A stretch of DNA of 64,000 nt from Sepioteuthis lessoniana (Eukaryota; Mollusca; Cephalopoda; Myopsida; Loliginidae). Position 1 is the stretch's first letter. Every line of letters begins with the position of its first letter. Location of the stretch: positions 26,683-90,682 of the forward strand of contig CAUZXS010002526.1 in the NCBI GenBank assembly GCA_963585895.1, given 5' to 3'. Both the position numbers and the translations under genes were made by a program. This document shows, in pieces, positions 9,411-19,450 of the stretch. The notes beneath the pieces were generated by a model. That model searched no databases. It was not told the origin of the DNA and saw nothing but the letters and a program-made list of their open reading frames with translations.

Positions 9411-10020
9411 ATTCCATTCGGGGTTTTAAGTAGGTCTTCTCACAGAGCAAGTGTGGTATTTTGGTGGTTGCGGCGTGCTTGGTGAAAAATGACTGATTAT
9501 ATATTGTACTGTTGAATGGGTTGGTGAATGTGGCTGGTGAGGGAACTTAGACTATAATATTAATAGCATGACCGCTCCCTTTATGCCTCCCTTGTATGTG
9601 CATATAATGAAATAAACAGTCAATTTAAAGAAAGTTATCAACATCGATTGGACACAGCGTAAATTGGAAAAAAGACCTGCTGGAGCAGTATGTTAAGAAT
9701 TTCCTCTTGAGATTGGATGTCGAGGTTTTATTTCGAATTCAACCTCTATATTTTTAATCAAACTCGGACTTTCGTCAGCAAAAATGTGGAAATATATAAA
9801 ATGATCCAAAACAAGACTGTAACTACATCTGAGCGGATATGGCATTCGTACAAATCAAGCACCATCCAATAAAGTCTGGTAGTATTGTGAGATACTGCTG
9901 CGGCGTCCTGAGTGAGTAGTAATGATGCTTTGGCTTCGAAACCATGCTTGAACCCAGGGTCATCATCTGATGAAGACTTTATTGGAAGCAGAATTGCTAT
10001 TTATGCAACAGTTTTTGTGA
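9411..10020. other. unassigned sequence before TA blocks
   Basis: No open frame above background. It contains CATCATCTGATGAAGAC near 9961-9977, a direction that resembles retroelement 3' ends, but no family could be named. Confidence 0.4.
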
Positions 10021-10023
10021 ATA

Positions 10024-10028
<5 letters not shown>

Positions 10029-10063
<35 letters not shown>

Positions 10064-10469
10064 TACATATATATAAATATATATACATATATTATATATA
10101 TATATAGATATGTATATTTCATATATATAATATATGTCTATATTATATATATATTATATATGTGTTTTTATTTTATATATAAACTAACATATTTATATAT
10201 ATATATTAATATATATATTATATATAGATATCTTATATATATATGTATATATATATTTTATATATGTATATTTTATATATATATACATGTATATATTTTT
10301 TTATATTTATATTTTTATATGTACATATATATATTTCATGTATATATATAAATTATATATATATATATATATATATTCATATTTTATATATATGCATATA
10401 TGTATATTATATATACATATGTATATATTTTTTTATATATATATTATATATACATATTCATATATATAT

Positions 10470-10530
<61 letters not shown>
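10029..10530. repeat. TA-rich microsatellite block
   Basis: About 500 bp almost entirely of TATATA variants, ending in an uninterrupted TA run. The tyrosine/isoleucine-rich open frames across it are composition artefacts. Confidence 0.95.
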
Positions 10531-10531
<1 letters not shown>

Positions 10532-10534
10532 CTG

Positions 10535-10690
10535 AATACGAACTGTGATTCCACATTTGCTGTTCTGCAACTTCGAGAAAAGCATGTAAAAAGCCATCTG
10601 ACGGGAAGGAGAGTATAGTAATATTCTCCGGCGAAATAAATTCATAATGACGACTTAACCAAGTTTGAGTTTCTATCAAATTGCACTATA
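10535..10690 (+). repeat. dispersed repeat P, copy 2
   Basis: Matches 7025-7185 over its whole length and is bordered on both sides by TA runs. Confidence 0.8.
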
Positions 10691-10870
10691 TATATATATA
10701 TATATATACATTTATACATATATATATATATGTTTATATATTCATTTATATATATCCATATATACGCGCATATTTTTTATATATATATATATATATATTG
10801 TGCATTGTAAATGTACATATAGGTGTATAAATTTACATGTACATATTTATATATATTTATTCATATTTTC
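10691..10870. repeat. TA-rich microsatellite block
   Basis: Alternating TA with interspersed CATA units. Confidence 0.9.
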
Positions 10871-10995
10871 ATGAGTGGCAGTCCCGCCTTGAGCTACCGA
10901 AACTGCGTTATCACCCCTGGTTGACGGCTGATGAAGGCAGGGTATGACACGTGCTTTCACAGGTTTTCTGATGAAAAAAGTTTTTCCTATATTCA

Positions 10996-11037
10996 TATAT
11001 ATATATATATATGCACACACACACACACATATATGTA

Positions 11038-11077
<40 letters not shown>

Positions 11078-11265
11078 TATCTAATTTATATCTATAACTA
11101 CATTTATATATATATTTGTATTTATATTTATTTATGTATATATATATATATATATTCATATATATATTTTTTCTTATACATATATATTTATATACATATA
11201 TATTTCAAAATTTATATATATATATATATATAAGTATATATATATGTACATATTTATATAAGTAT
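10996..11265. repeat. TA/CA-rich microsatellite block
   Basis: TA runs with a short CA run near 11012-11028. Confidence 0.9.
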
Positions 11266-11570
11266 AAAAAACTTGAAATAATTCATGTGTGGATTTTATG
11301 TTATATTCACTAGGTAAGTATGGTGAAATAAGTTGTAATTGGCTACCGATGACGATTAGGTTTATGTATTATTAACATCCCATAAACATAGCCAGGTTTA
11401 TAATCACCACTTATTTTGGGTAGTTTTATGATAATGCTTAAGTTAAGCATTATTAGCAGTGATTAGTTTATCAATTTTTTGATTTTACTTGGTTGGTGGG
11501 ATTAAAAATGTTTGATAAATATTTGTTGACTGGGTGGAGTGGTACAGTGTTTAATTTTTTGGTTAACATT
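11266..11570 (-). pseudogene. Penelope-like element fragment upstream of RT core
   Basis: Minus-strand reading gives TVPLHPVNKYLSNIF near 11560-11500 and, after stops, a KISGDYKPGYVYGMLIIHKP segment near 11430-11370. The YG..KIHKP wording is typical of the first RT block of Penelope-like proteins. Its low-coordinate end closely matches the sequence at 16970-17020, the start of the other Penelope fragment, so both come from one family. Many stops. Confidence 0.55.
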
Positions 11571-11575
11571 TCGGA

Positions 11576-11958
11576 AGCTGGTGGACGGCAAGCAAAAATA
11601 TAACCAGGACACAGACGGCTTGAGTCAGTTGGTGTTGGAGTCAGTTGGGGACAAGATGCCAAATTGAGAACCAGTGGCAGACAGGGGGCTTTGGGCCCTC
11701 AGTGACCCACGGTTGAGCAACCCCAGCCAAAATGAGAAAGAAGTGCTGCTATGGTCAGAAGAACTTGGGTCAATATGTAGCAGTCTGTCCCCGTCTCCAA
11801 CTCACCTCTCACACACATTCAATATCAACCCTTTCGAGAATAAAGTGTGAGAGAAATATTTTTATAAAGAAGTGTGTTCGTTTGTTCATTGAAGTTTGTC
11901 ATTATTGTTGACTATGTTTCCGCTTATATTTGTATTATGTATATGTATGTGGCTATAC
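11576..11958 (+). repeat. long direct repeat (putative LTR), left copy
   Basis: About 380 bp, more than 90 percent identical by eye to 15888-16275. It contains AATAAAG near 11840, suggesting plus-strand polyadenylation, and ends CTATACAACA. The sequence just downstream (TGGTTTGGTGCCTGGGG from 11969) has the look of a primer-binding site. Confidence 0.8.
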
Positions 11959-11968
11959 AACATATATG

Positions 11969-11986
11969 GTTTGGTGCCTGGGGCCG
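11969..11986 (+). promoter_or_regulatory. candidate primer-binding site
   Basis: TGGTGCCTGGGG lies 15 bp downstream of the left repeat end, or 10 bp from the first TGG. It starts with TGG as expected for a tRNA 3' CCA complement, but the tRNA is not identified and the spacing is longer than usual. Confidence 0.4.
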
Positions 11987-12019
11987 GTTCGCGCCCCCAT
12001 GGTGTGATTCCGAACCTGA

Positions 12020-15000
12020 ATTGAACTAGACAATCAAAGAAACGGCCGAAGAGAGAATCGGAAACAGAGTGCAACACTTCGAGGACGAACGAGACACGAA
12101 AAGAAAGAAGAAAAATGGAGAGATAGAGGAAAAGAACAAAGAAAAATGCAACAGACTGGGAGAAAGAAGAAAACCAGAACAGACCAACAACGAAAAACGG
12201 AAAAGATGAAAAAAGAAGAGAAACACTCCAAAGACTGTAAGTAAATTGCTCATTCGAATATTGTTCTCTCTGTCGATTCATATTAGAGTTTTGCGTAGAA
12301 AGAATTTAAAATGATTATAAAAAAGAAAAGAGTAATAATGACAAGTGGGAAGTAAAATGAGTCCTGTTGGCTTATATATTAATGTTATTTGGCCTTTCTG
12401 AAAGATAAAATGGAAATAATTTTAGAAAAAAAAACCGATTGAGCCCTACATATAAAGCATAGAAAAATGATGAAAACTACTATATGTAATTTTGAATCGT
12501 AGTGAGGGAGAGAGAAAGAAAGAGAGTAAGAGGGAAACGTACAAGTAGGTTGCTGTGAAAAGAAAAGAAAGAAAGATGGCCCTTGTGGACAGAGATACTG
12601 TCCCTGTGTTAAAATGATTGACGGGTCATAATGTAAACTTCCACTTTTAATTTTTACGAATGAATTTGATAGTAAACAAAATTTTTATGAATGAAATTTT
12701 GTAGTAACTTGTAAATGCTGTCCTGGTGCATGGTAATTTGAAATTAGGATTTTAACCCAAGATCTGGAAGGATTTCGGGGCATCGATGATGTCTGAAGAA
12801 TACTCATATACCTTTGGATCCGTAGTTAAGGCTGTGGGACGGGTTCGATGTTTGGAAAAGTTGTGGAAATTGGAAGTCTCCCTAGAATGGGATCGATATT
12901 TTGGGTACTGGTAGAAGCCATACCAGGTTTTGTGAAGGTCTCCTCTCAGAGAGGGATCGAGAAAATTTGAGAATCTTGTCGTATTGGATATTTTGTGAAT
13001 TCCCCTAAGAATGGATTTGAGAATCTTGTGGTATTGAAGTACTGACTGGTTAGTGGCCAGACTGAGTTGTGAAGGTCTCCCTGGAATGGGGTTTGACTTT
13101 TGTTTTTTAAAAAGGTTACTTTAGAAATTTGGAACTGGATGGGAGACTAGGGAGCATATGTGCGGAATCTTGACAATCTCGTTGATGTACCGGTAATTTG
13201 TGGACTCGGTTTTGGATTGTTCTTGAGGGGGAAATGTGGTTGGCCGAATGGATAAATGAATAAAGTACCCCGTTAACTATGGTAAAAGACCCCCCCCCAC
13301 CGGGATATTTTAACTCATCTTTGGAAGTAAGCAAGAAACTAGTATGTGTTGTCGTGCTCGGAACAACTAAAATGAAGAAATGATGGCTGGATACGAGCCA
13401 TGCTTTTGTAGAGACACTTGCTGAAAGAAGAAAGAATATTGACGAAAAAGTTTGATTAACGAACCATGCTTGTTTTATGGAAATACTTGTTAGAAATTGA
13501 ATAAATGGGTATACTTGAATCAATAGTTATTATATTAAGGTAAAGACAGAGAGAAGCAGATATAAAGTTTAAAAAAGGAATGAGCAATTTATTAATAAAA
13601 AGAAGGACGACAGGTAGGTGGAAAAAAACAGGAAAAAAAGAAAAGAAACTTGAACACTGTTGAACAGAGCATAAAAAAAGAAAGAAAAAATAAACATTTT
13701 TAGGAAAAATAGACAGCGCATAGATTGTAACAAAAGAAAAACCGAACATTTGTTTAAACTTTGTGAACTTGTGGACATATTGTTAATATTGTTTTGACTT
13801 GTTAAGAATAGCTGAAAAATTAGTGAAAAAAAAGAGTTTGTTTGAGTTTAAAGGCGACATTAGAAAATTTTTTCTTTGTTTCATATTATGAAATTTGACG
13901 AAAACCATTCACAGGGGACTTGATATTAAGTTTAGGAAGATTTTAAAATGATGTTGATTCTAAATTTTTTGGAATATTGGGTTTTCGTGGAATAGGAAAT
14001 ACTGTTTTTTAGGTTTTTGTTTTTGAGCGAATCACGGGATGATGCGAGATTAGGACAGAGATTCATCCAAGTTGTGTTACAGATTGTTTTGGGCATACGG
14101 TAAGAAGTAATTCTATAGAGGAATTCACTGTCTCATGGATTCGTTGAAGGCCTGTGGTGGCTAGTATTTTCAAATTGGAGTTCCAAGTTGATGGAATAAA
14201 GGAAAGAAAGGCGTGGCCTGCTCCAATATTTTGTGGATGATGTCTGAGTCTTTCAGTCCAGATGATGTTTTGGATTCGTGCGTGATTCAGCGAAGTGAAA
14301 CGAATCTGGAAAAGGCAAGGTGCCTATATCTTAGTAGCAACGAGGGTTCCTGGTTAAATTGAAAAGCAACCCGGCGAGGGTGTGATTAGGTAAAGCATTT
14401 TCCTCAAGGGTTCACAGACCAAAAGGCACAGTAACAGAAATTTAATAATGAAAAAAATGAGTAACGCATTGCTAATAAATATTTTGCGTGGTCTATTTTA
14501 GGTGGTTTACTGCATGCGTGACAGATTGAGATACATTTGGATGTATTGTTATTTTATAGAATTGTGATGCATTGTTTTGGGCCATGATTTTTGTAGATTT
14601 ATGAGGAATGTTTTGGGCCTTGAAGATATTGTTGTTTTTTTTTAGTGTGGAATTCTCCAGTTACTCCAGGTAGGAACCTATGGAGCGAAAGACTGGAGTG
14701 TGATCATAAGGAATCCAGGCGAAATGTATTGCTGGGATGACCAGGGTCACTAGGTTTGTGACCAGGATCTGAGACCAGAGTATGGTCCTTTTATGGTTTT
14801 GAGATTCTTCAAGGAATTGCAGAGGGCCCTATTGTATTTGGGAGGATGAGAGATGCATCCGTATTGTACTTTGATGCACGCATGTCAAGATAGCCAACCA
14901 TGCAAAGAATACAAATGAATTTAGATAATAATTAGCCTGGGGAAGTGTTGTTATGTTTTGACCTTCGACCCGGCCCCCAAAAAATGCTATTCCAAGGTGA

Positions 15001-15380
15001 TGCACCCGAAGGAAGTGACACATTCCAATGGCCAGTAATCGAAAGAGATCGCGTGGGCGGATTAAGGCTTATAATATGGGACAAGGTGAAGGTCCCACTG
15101 TGCCAATACAGACTGATGCACCGGAAGAGAGTGACCTCTGAACTGCATGATAGTTATTTCCGCTTGATGACGATTAAACATTCGATTTCAAAGATCCAGT
15201 GGGCGATCGTGTAGGCGTTGAATTATTATTTAACTCAGTTGAGTTCGAGTCCAAGAAGCAGTTGCCAGGAGAGTTCAAGACAGTTAGAGACGAGGTGTGG
15301 TAGGGAAAGCCACACCCGACCGAGGGGGCTCTCGGGAACCCCGATGGAGTGGACCCCAGCATTAGGAGAACAAGAAAGAC
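12020..15380 (+). other. interior of the LTR-bounded element, no gene found
   Basis: The first 220 bp are purine-rich, and on the plus strand would read as a lysine/glutamate/arginine-rich peptide beginning after a stop and ending at a TGA near 12208. The rest has GGTCTCCCT-like recurring phrases (12935-13090). The only open stretch of note is 14945-15214, which matches nothing I know. Confidence 0.5.
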
Positions 15381-15399
15381 ACAACGTGACGGTCATAAC

Positions 15400-15640
15400 A
15401 GTGGGGTCAAAATGTTACAGTTTATGTTCGGTCTCCAGCTCCCTCTCACATGCAACCATTGAACAACCCTTTCGAACCCTTGCAATAAAGTGAGAGGTAA
15501 ATATATTTGTAAAGAAGTCTTCCTGCGTCTGTCTTTGTCACTGCGTCGTAATTATGGTGTCCTTGTGATACCGCATGAACATGTATATGTGTATATAAGC
15601 ATATTTATTATGTGAGTATATAACAGTGTTACATAGTGAG
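15400..15640 (+). repeat. diverged third LTR-like segment
   Basis: The segment with TTCGGTCTCCAGCTCCC, CCCTTTCGAACCC, GCAATAAAGTGAGAGG and TTGTAAAGAAGTC parallels the putative LTRs at 11576-11958 and 15888-16275 in order and spacing, but is clearly diverged. It may be a solo LTR of a related family or part of an older nested copy. Confidence 0.5.
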
Positions 15641-15887
15641 AGGGTCGTCTTCCAATTTCTTTTGGTGTTTTTGCTGTTGTTCAAGTAATTTCTTTTTGTA
15701 TTTTTACTGTTGTTGTCCTTAAGCATTATTTGTAAAATGTGTGTGCGAGGGGGATGGAGACAGACGTGAAGAAAAATTCCACACGTGGAATTTTGAAAAA
15801 TAAGAATGGGATGATTGTAACATATCGACCCTCGACCGAGCCGTCAATCAAGAGATGCACCTGTGTAAATAAGCAAAAGAACAGCAA

Positions 15888-16275
15888 AAGCAGGTGGACG
15901 ACAAACAAAAATATAACCAGGACACAGACGGCTTGAGTCAGTTGGTGTTGGAGTCAGTTGGGGACAAGATACCGAATTGAGAACCAGTGGCAGACAGGGA
16001 GCTTTGGGCCCTCAGTGACCCACGGTTGAGCAACCCCAGCCAAGATGAGAAAGAAGTGCTGCTATGGTCAGAAGAACTTGGGTCAATATGTAGCAGTTTG
16101 TTCCCGTCTCCATCTCACCTCTCATACACAACCAACATCAACCCTTTCGAGAATAAAGTGTGAGAGAAATATTTTTATAAAGAAGTGTGTTCGTTTGTTC
16201 ATTGAAGTTTGTCGTTATTGATGACTATGTTTCTGCTTATATTTGTATTATGTATATATATGTGGCTATACAACA
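15888..16275 (+). repeat. long direct repeat (putative LTR), right copy
   Basis: Matches 11576-11958, with AATAAAG near 16153. It ends CTATACAACA and is followed directly by Penelope-like sequence. Confidence 0.8.
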
Positions 16276-16289
16276 ATATGTTTAATTTG

Positions 16290-17025
16290 TTCATCAAAAT
16301 ATAGTTAGGAAACCCATTATTGATGAGAGCCTGTTTTATGTTTTCTACCTCTTTATGAAACATTGTTTTGGAGGAGGAGACCAGTTTGGCACAGGATATA
16401 GGAGTTATTATTAGAGGGTTTTTTGTAAGTAGAGTTAGTGAAGTTATTATTATTGTTAGTATCTATGAGAACATCTAAAAAGGAAATTCTATTGCTTTTG
16501 TTTAGTTTAAGAGTAAAGTTATGAACTGAATTTTTTAGACAGTGTCTTGTAGTATGTTGATTTCATTAATATTATTGGCAAGAATATTGTCAACATATCT
16601 TAGGTATATTGGAGGTTTTTTTATGCTATTAAATATTTTATTTTCGACATCGGACATGTAGAAATTACTGAAGATTTGGCCCAGGACAGAACCCATAGAT
16701 ACCCCATCTGTCTGAATGTAAATATTACCAAGATGGTCATGAAATGGAACTTCAGTAGTACATGTTAGGAGTAGTTTCCAAAGTATATTAGGGTTGATTT
16801 TAAGAGGAGGGAGAGATGGGTTATTATAAATATTATTTATGATAATATCAATTGTTTCATTGACAGATACATTAGTGAATAGATTTTCTATATCCAGTGA
16901 GGCTAATATACCATCATAAGGGTTTAATTTTATGAAGAACTTGGATTAATTGTGTAGATTTTATGTTATATTTAGTAGATAAGTATGGTGAAATAAGTTA
17001 TTTTAATTGGGTGCAGAGGATGATT
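16290..17025 (-). pseudogene. Penelope-like reverse transcriptase fragment
   Basis: Minus-strand frame from about 16950 gives GILASLDIENLFTNV, then DGVSMGSVLGQIFSNFYM and RYVDNILA. These are RT blocks A, B and C of a Penelope-type polymerase. The catalytic YxDD box reads YVDN, so the second Asp is lost. A stop follows about ten residues later (ILQDTV*) and several more come after. The thumb, linker and GIY-YIG part is not found beyond 16290; the LTR-bounded element begins there. It is the same superfamily as the 6195-6690 copy but a different, more AT-rich family. Confidence 0.8.
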
Positions 17026-17027
17026 TA

Positions 17028-17029
<2 letters not shown>

Positions 17030-17061
<32 letters not shown>

Positions 17062-17175
17062 AATATATATGTACATATATTAATCTTTTAACATATATGT
17101 ATATTTAAATATAATTTTTTTTATAAATAAATTCATATATATATATATATTCATATATATATATATATATATATA
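17030..17175. repeat. TA-rich microsatellite block
   Basis: TA runs broken by TTTAAA and CATA units. Confidence 0.9.
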
Positions 17176-17317
17176 CATTATAAGGTATGTATCAAGGGTA
17201 AAGTGGAGCAATCCAGGGAAAGGAGTAGCACCCTCCCCTACACCTCGGTGTAGTAGCTACTGAAAAGGGAGACTTTGGGTCGCCCTTGACTACAGCTGCC
17301 AAATTTACTTTTTACTT
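17176..17317 (+). repeat. SINE-1, 5'-truncated copy
   Basis: Body and tail of the SINE defined at 31461-31716: CATTATAAGGTA, GTAAAGTGGAGCAATCC, GTAGTAGCTACTGAAAAGG and the TTTACTT end. The tRNA-like head is missing and replaced by the TA block. Confidence 0.85.
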
Positions 17318-18685
17318 GTTAACTGATGTACATATTTACATAAACACACACATGTCTGTCTATCTCTTTTTCCTACACTGATACTATTCTGAAGAGAATT
17401 TAATCATTTTAGTTTGTATAATAATTTCATTCTACTTTAAGGCAGGTCATTTCTCTGGTATACTGAGAGAACTACTTACTAAGCTATTACTTTTCAACTC
17501 TTACATACAATTATAACATCCTTTTTGGATATGATTAAAGCTTTCAAAAAACATTTTAGTTAAAATAGAATATCTTTTTGCTAGATGAAGTTTATCTTAG
17601 ACAAATTTTGTCTGGAACCTATCAAGATATGATATACCACCTTAAGTGTCTGCAACTAGTGGGTGTTGTCATGTGCAAAAAAAAATATACATTTGATGTG
17701 TACTTTAGGCTTAGTCACTGTAATTTTCAAAGTTTTAACATGCGTTTATTTGTGACTAAGTCAAGAGTGAAAAAAAATGAAAGTAAACAAATTATTCTGG
17801 CAATACCCTCTTTGAAAAATTACATTTTTTATAACCTGACTGGTTGTTTTTGCTTATGAAAATCAAGGAATTGCAAAGAAACTTATTATAAAATTCAAAA
17901 CTTTTAGAATGCTTTTATAGTTTGAATAACTTAACCTGCTGGTCTTCTGAAATTAAGAAAAAATAAAATAAAAGCTCTGTGGAAGATAGATGTTTGGATT
18001 GTTGTAACTGCAAATTATATACATGTATCCTTGTATCATACCTACTCCTCCTATTTGTATCCATTTGTTGGTTTCTCTTTCAACATTCTTTTTCCCTCCA
18101 TGTGGTTAAGTGTGAATATTCATATTTATCTACAGTCGGTACAGACAAACAAATGTCTTAGTTCATATGAGTACTTTTTTTTTCAGATTACAGGATTTTA
18201 CAAACTGTCAAAGAGAAGAGAAACCAAAGTTATCAAATCATGTATTTTTGTTTTCTCTTATAATATTAAATTTTAAATCAAGTTAACCTTATTTGGTGAA
18301 TCTTTTTAAGATCCAGAACTGCTGTAAATGTCTTCAAGAAGGAAAAATATTTGAATTTAAAAGTTTGTTGATGTCAGAAAATGTATGAGAAAATAAAAGT
18401 ATTTTGAAACTTTGTTGGTTATTTTTAATCTGTGTACACTGAAAATTCAACAAATGCTACCCTAAATGCAACAAATACTACCCTAAATGCAAGTAAAAAA
18501 AATTATTATCAAGCAGGTCTGAAATCAAACATTTCATCCAAAAGAAAGGAAAAAAAATTGGCATTACCAGTTAAGTTTTGGAATGAAACTTCAGATCATT
18601 CAGTTTACTATCACTTATTCTACTGCTCCAATATGTCCACTTATGCAAAATATGGATGGATGGATATACAAAATCAGTCTATTAA
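17318..18685. other. AT-rich, no gene recognised
   Basis: Short open frames (17578-17859, 18432-18689) show no domain, and their lysine/asparagine-rich content fits AT-rich non-coding DNA. Confidence 0.5.
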
Positions 18686-18703
18686 GTAATAAGACTGATT
18701 TTG
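18669..18703. repeat. short inverted repeat at mariner end
   Basis: CAAAATCAGTCT and AGACTGATTTTG are perfect 12-nt arms around an 11-nt AT-rich centre. One arm is the mariner terminal repeat; the other may be a remnant of a second insertion. Confidence 0.75.
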
Positions 18704-19450
18704 TAAAAAATTCTATCCACTTAATTACAAAATAACATTACTTCCTTCAAAATAGTTTCCTTTGGAACCCACACATCAACAAAGACATTATTCCCACTTA
18801 TGGAAGCTGGGAGATGTCTTCAACTGACACTGCCTTCAGTTGGTTCATCACAACCTCTTGCATGTTATCAATAGTTCCCACATGACAACCATGGATGTAG
18901 ATTTTGATTTGGGGAAACAAGAAATAGTCTCATTAGAAGACGAAGAGAGCTGTAGTAGCACTGGGATATTTTTGAGGCATCAAACTTTTTTTTAAGTCTA
19001 TCTAGAAATGAAACTGATTAAGTCATTATTCAGATTGATAAGCCAGGTTGAAAATTAATTGATCAATGTTAATTCATCACCAATCATTCTCATTGTCAAA
19101 TGTTTAAATCTCATGAGAGTCCTTGCTTTTGTTACATTTTTCTCAGTTCATGAAATGACCAGTTGATTAGAACAAGGTTCATCTTCTACAGTCTTTTAAC
19201 CATCCAAAAATGCTTTGTCCTACTTAAAAACCTGCGTTTGGGATAGAATTTGATTTTTATAAGCCTGTATTGTAAAATATTTTTGTTGCAATGTACTCAA
19301 CTTCATCTGAGAATTTGATCTTGTATTCCAGTTTTATTCAGCTGGACATGAATGTTTTCACATGTTCAATGTTAACATTGATCAGCTGATTTTTAACCAG
19401 GGTTGTCAATCTAAAAAATAATTTTAAAAATCAGTCTGATTACTTTCTAG
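18686..19450 (-). mobile_element. internally deleted mariner, family 2, copy 1
   Basis: The plus-strand left end near 18686-18712 (AATAAGACTGATTTTGTAAA) is mirrored at the right end near 19427-19449 (TTTAAAAATCAGTCTGATTA), giving terminal inverted repeats. On the minus strand the N-terminal transposase part near 19300-19120 reads LSQTQVFK and TVEDEP segments, the usual mariner helix-turn-helix linker. The C-terminal part near 18790-18735 ends with a SKGNYFEGSN segment, the usual mariner terminus. The catalytic middle is mostly gone and the remaining text has stops. About 765 bp against roughly 1.3 kb for a full mariner. Confidence 0.7.

Larger units (their letters stand above)
11576..16275 (+). 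mobile_element. LTR-bounded element with no recognisable coding (LARD-like)
   Basis: Two ~380-bp direct repeats enclose about 3.9 kb. A candidate primer-binding site follows the left repeat, and the AATAAA signal is on the plus strand. The interior has no gag, protease, RT or integrase motif in any frame. Its leader is strikingly purine-rich (12020-12240). This fits a large non-autonomous LTR derivative. An old autonomous element decayed beyond recognition is the alternative. No clear target duplication was found. Confidence 0.6.

Noticed and set aside
10160..10679. Several open frames rich in tyrosine and isoleucine
   Set aside because: They are translations of TATATA repeats and carry no domain or codon signal.
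11116..11313. Open frame in the third TA block
   Set aside because: Composition artefact of TA-rich DNA.
11886..12281. Minus-strand open frame of 131 codons, rich in Phe, Leu and Ser with membrane-like stretches
   Set aside because: It is the complement of the purine-rich leader of the LTR-bounded element. The hydrophobicity follows from the polypyrimidine strand, and no family resemblance is seen.
13456..13778. Phe/Leu/Ser-rich minus-strand frames
   Set aside because: Same cause: complement of A/G-rich sequence.
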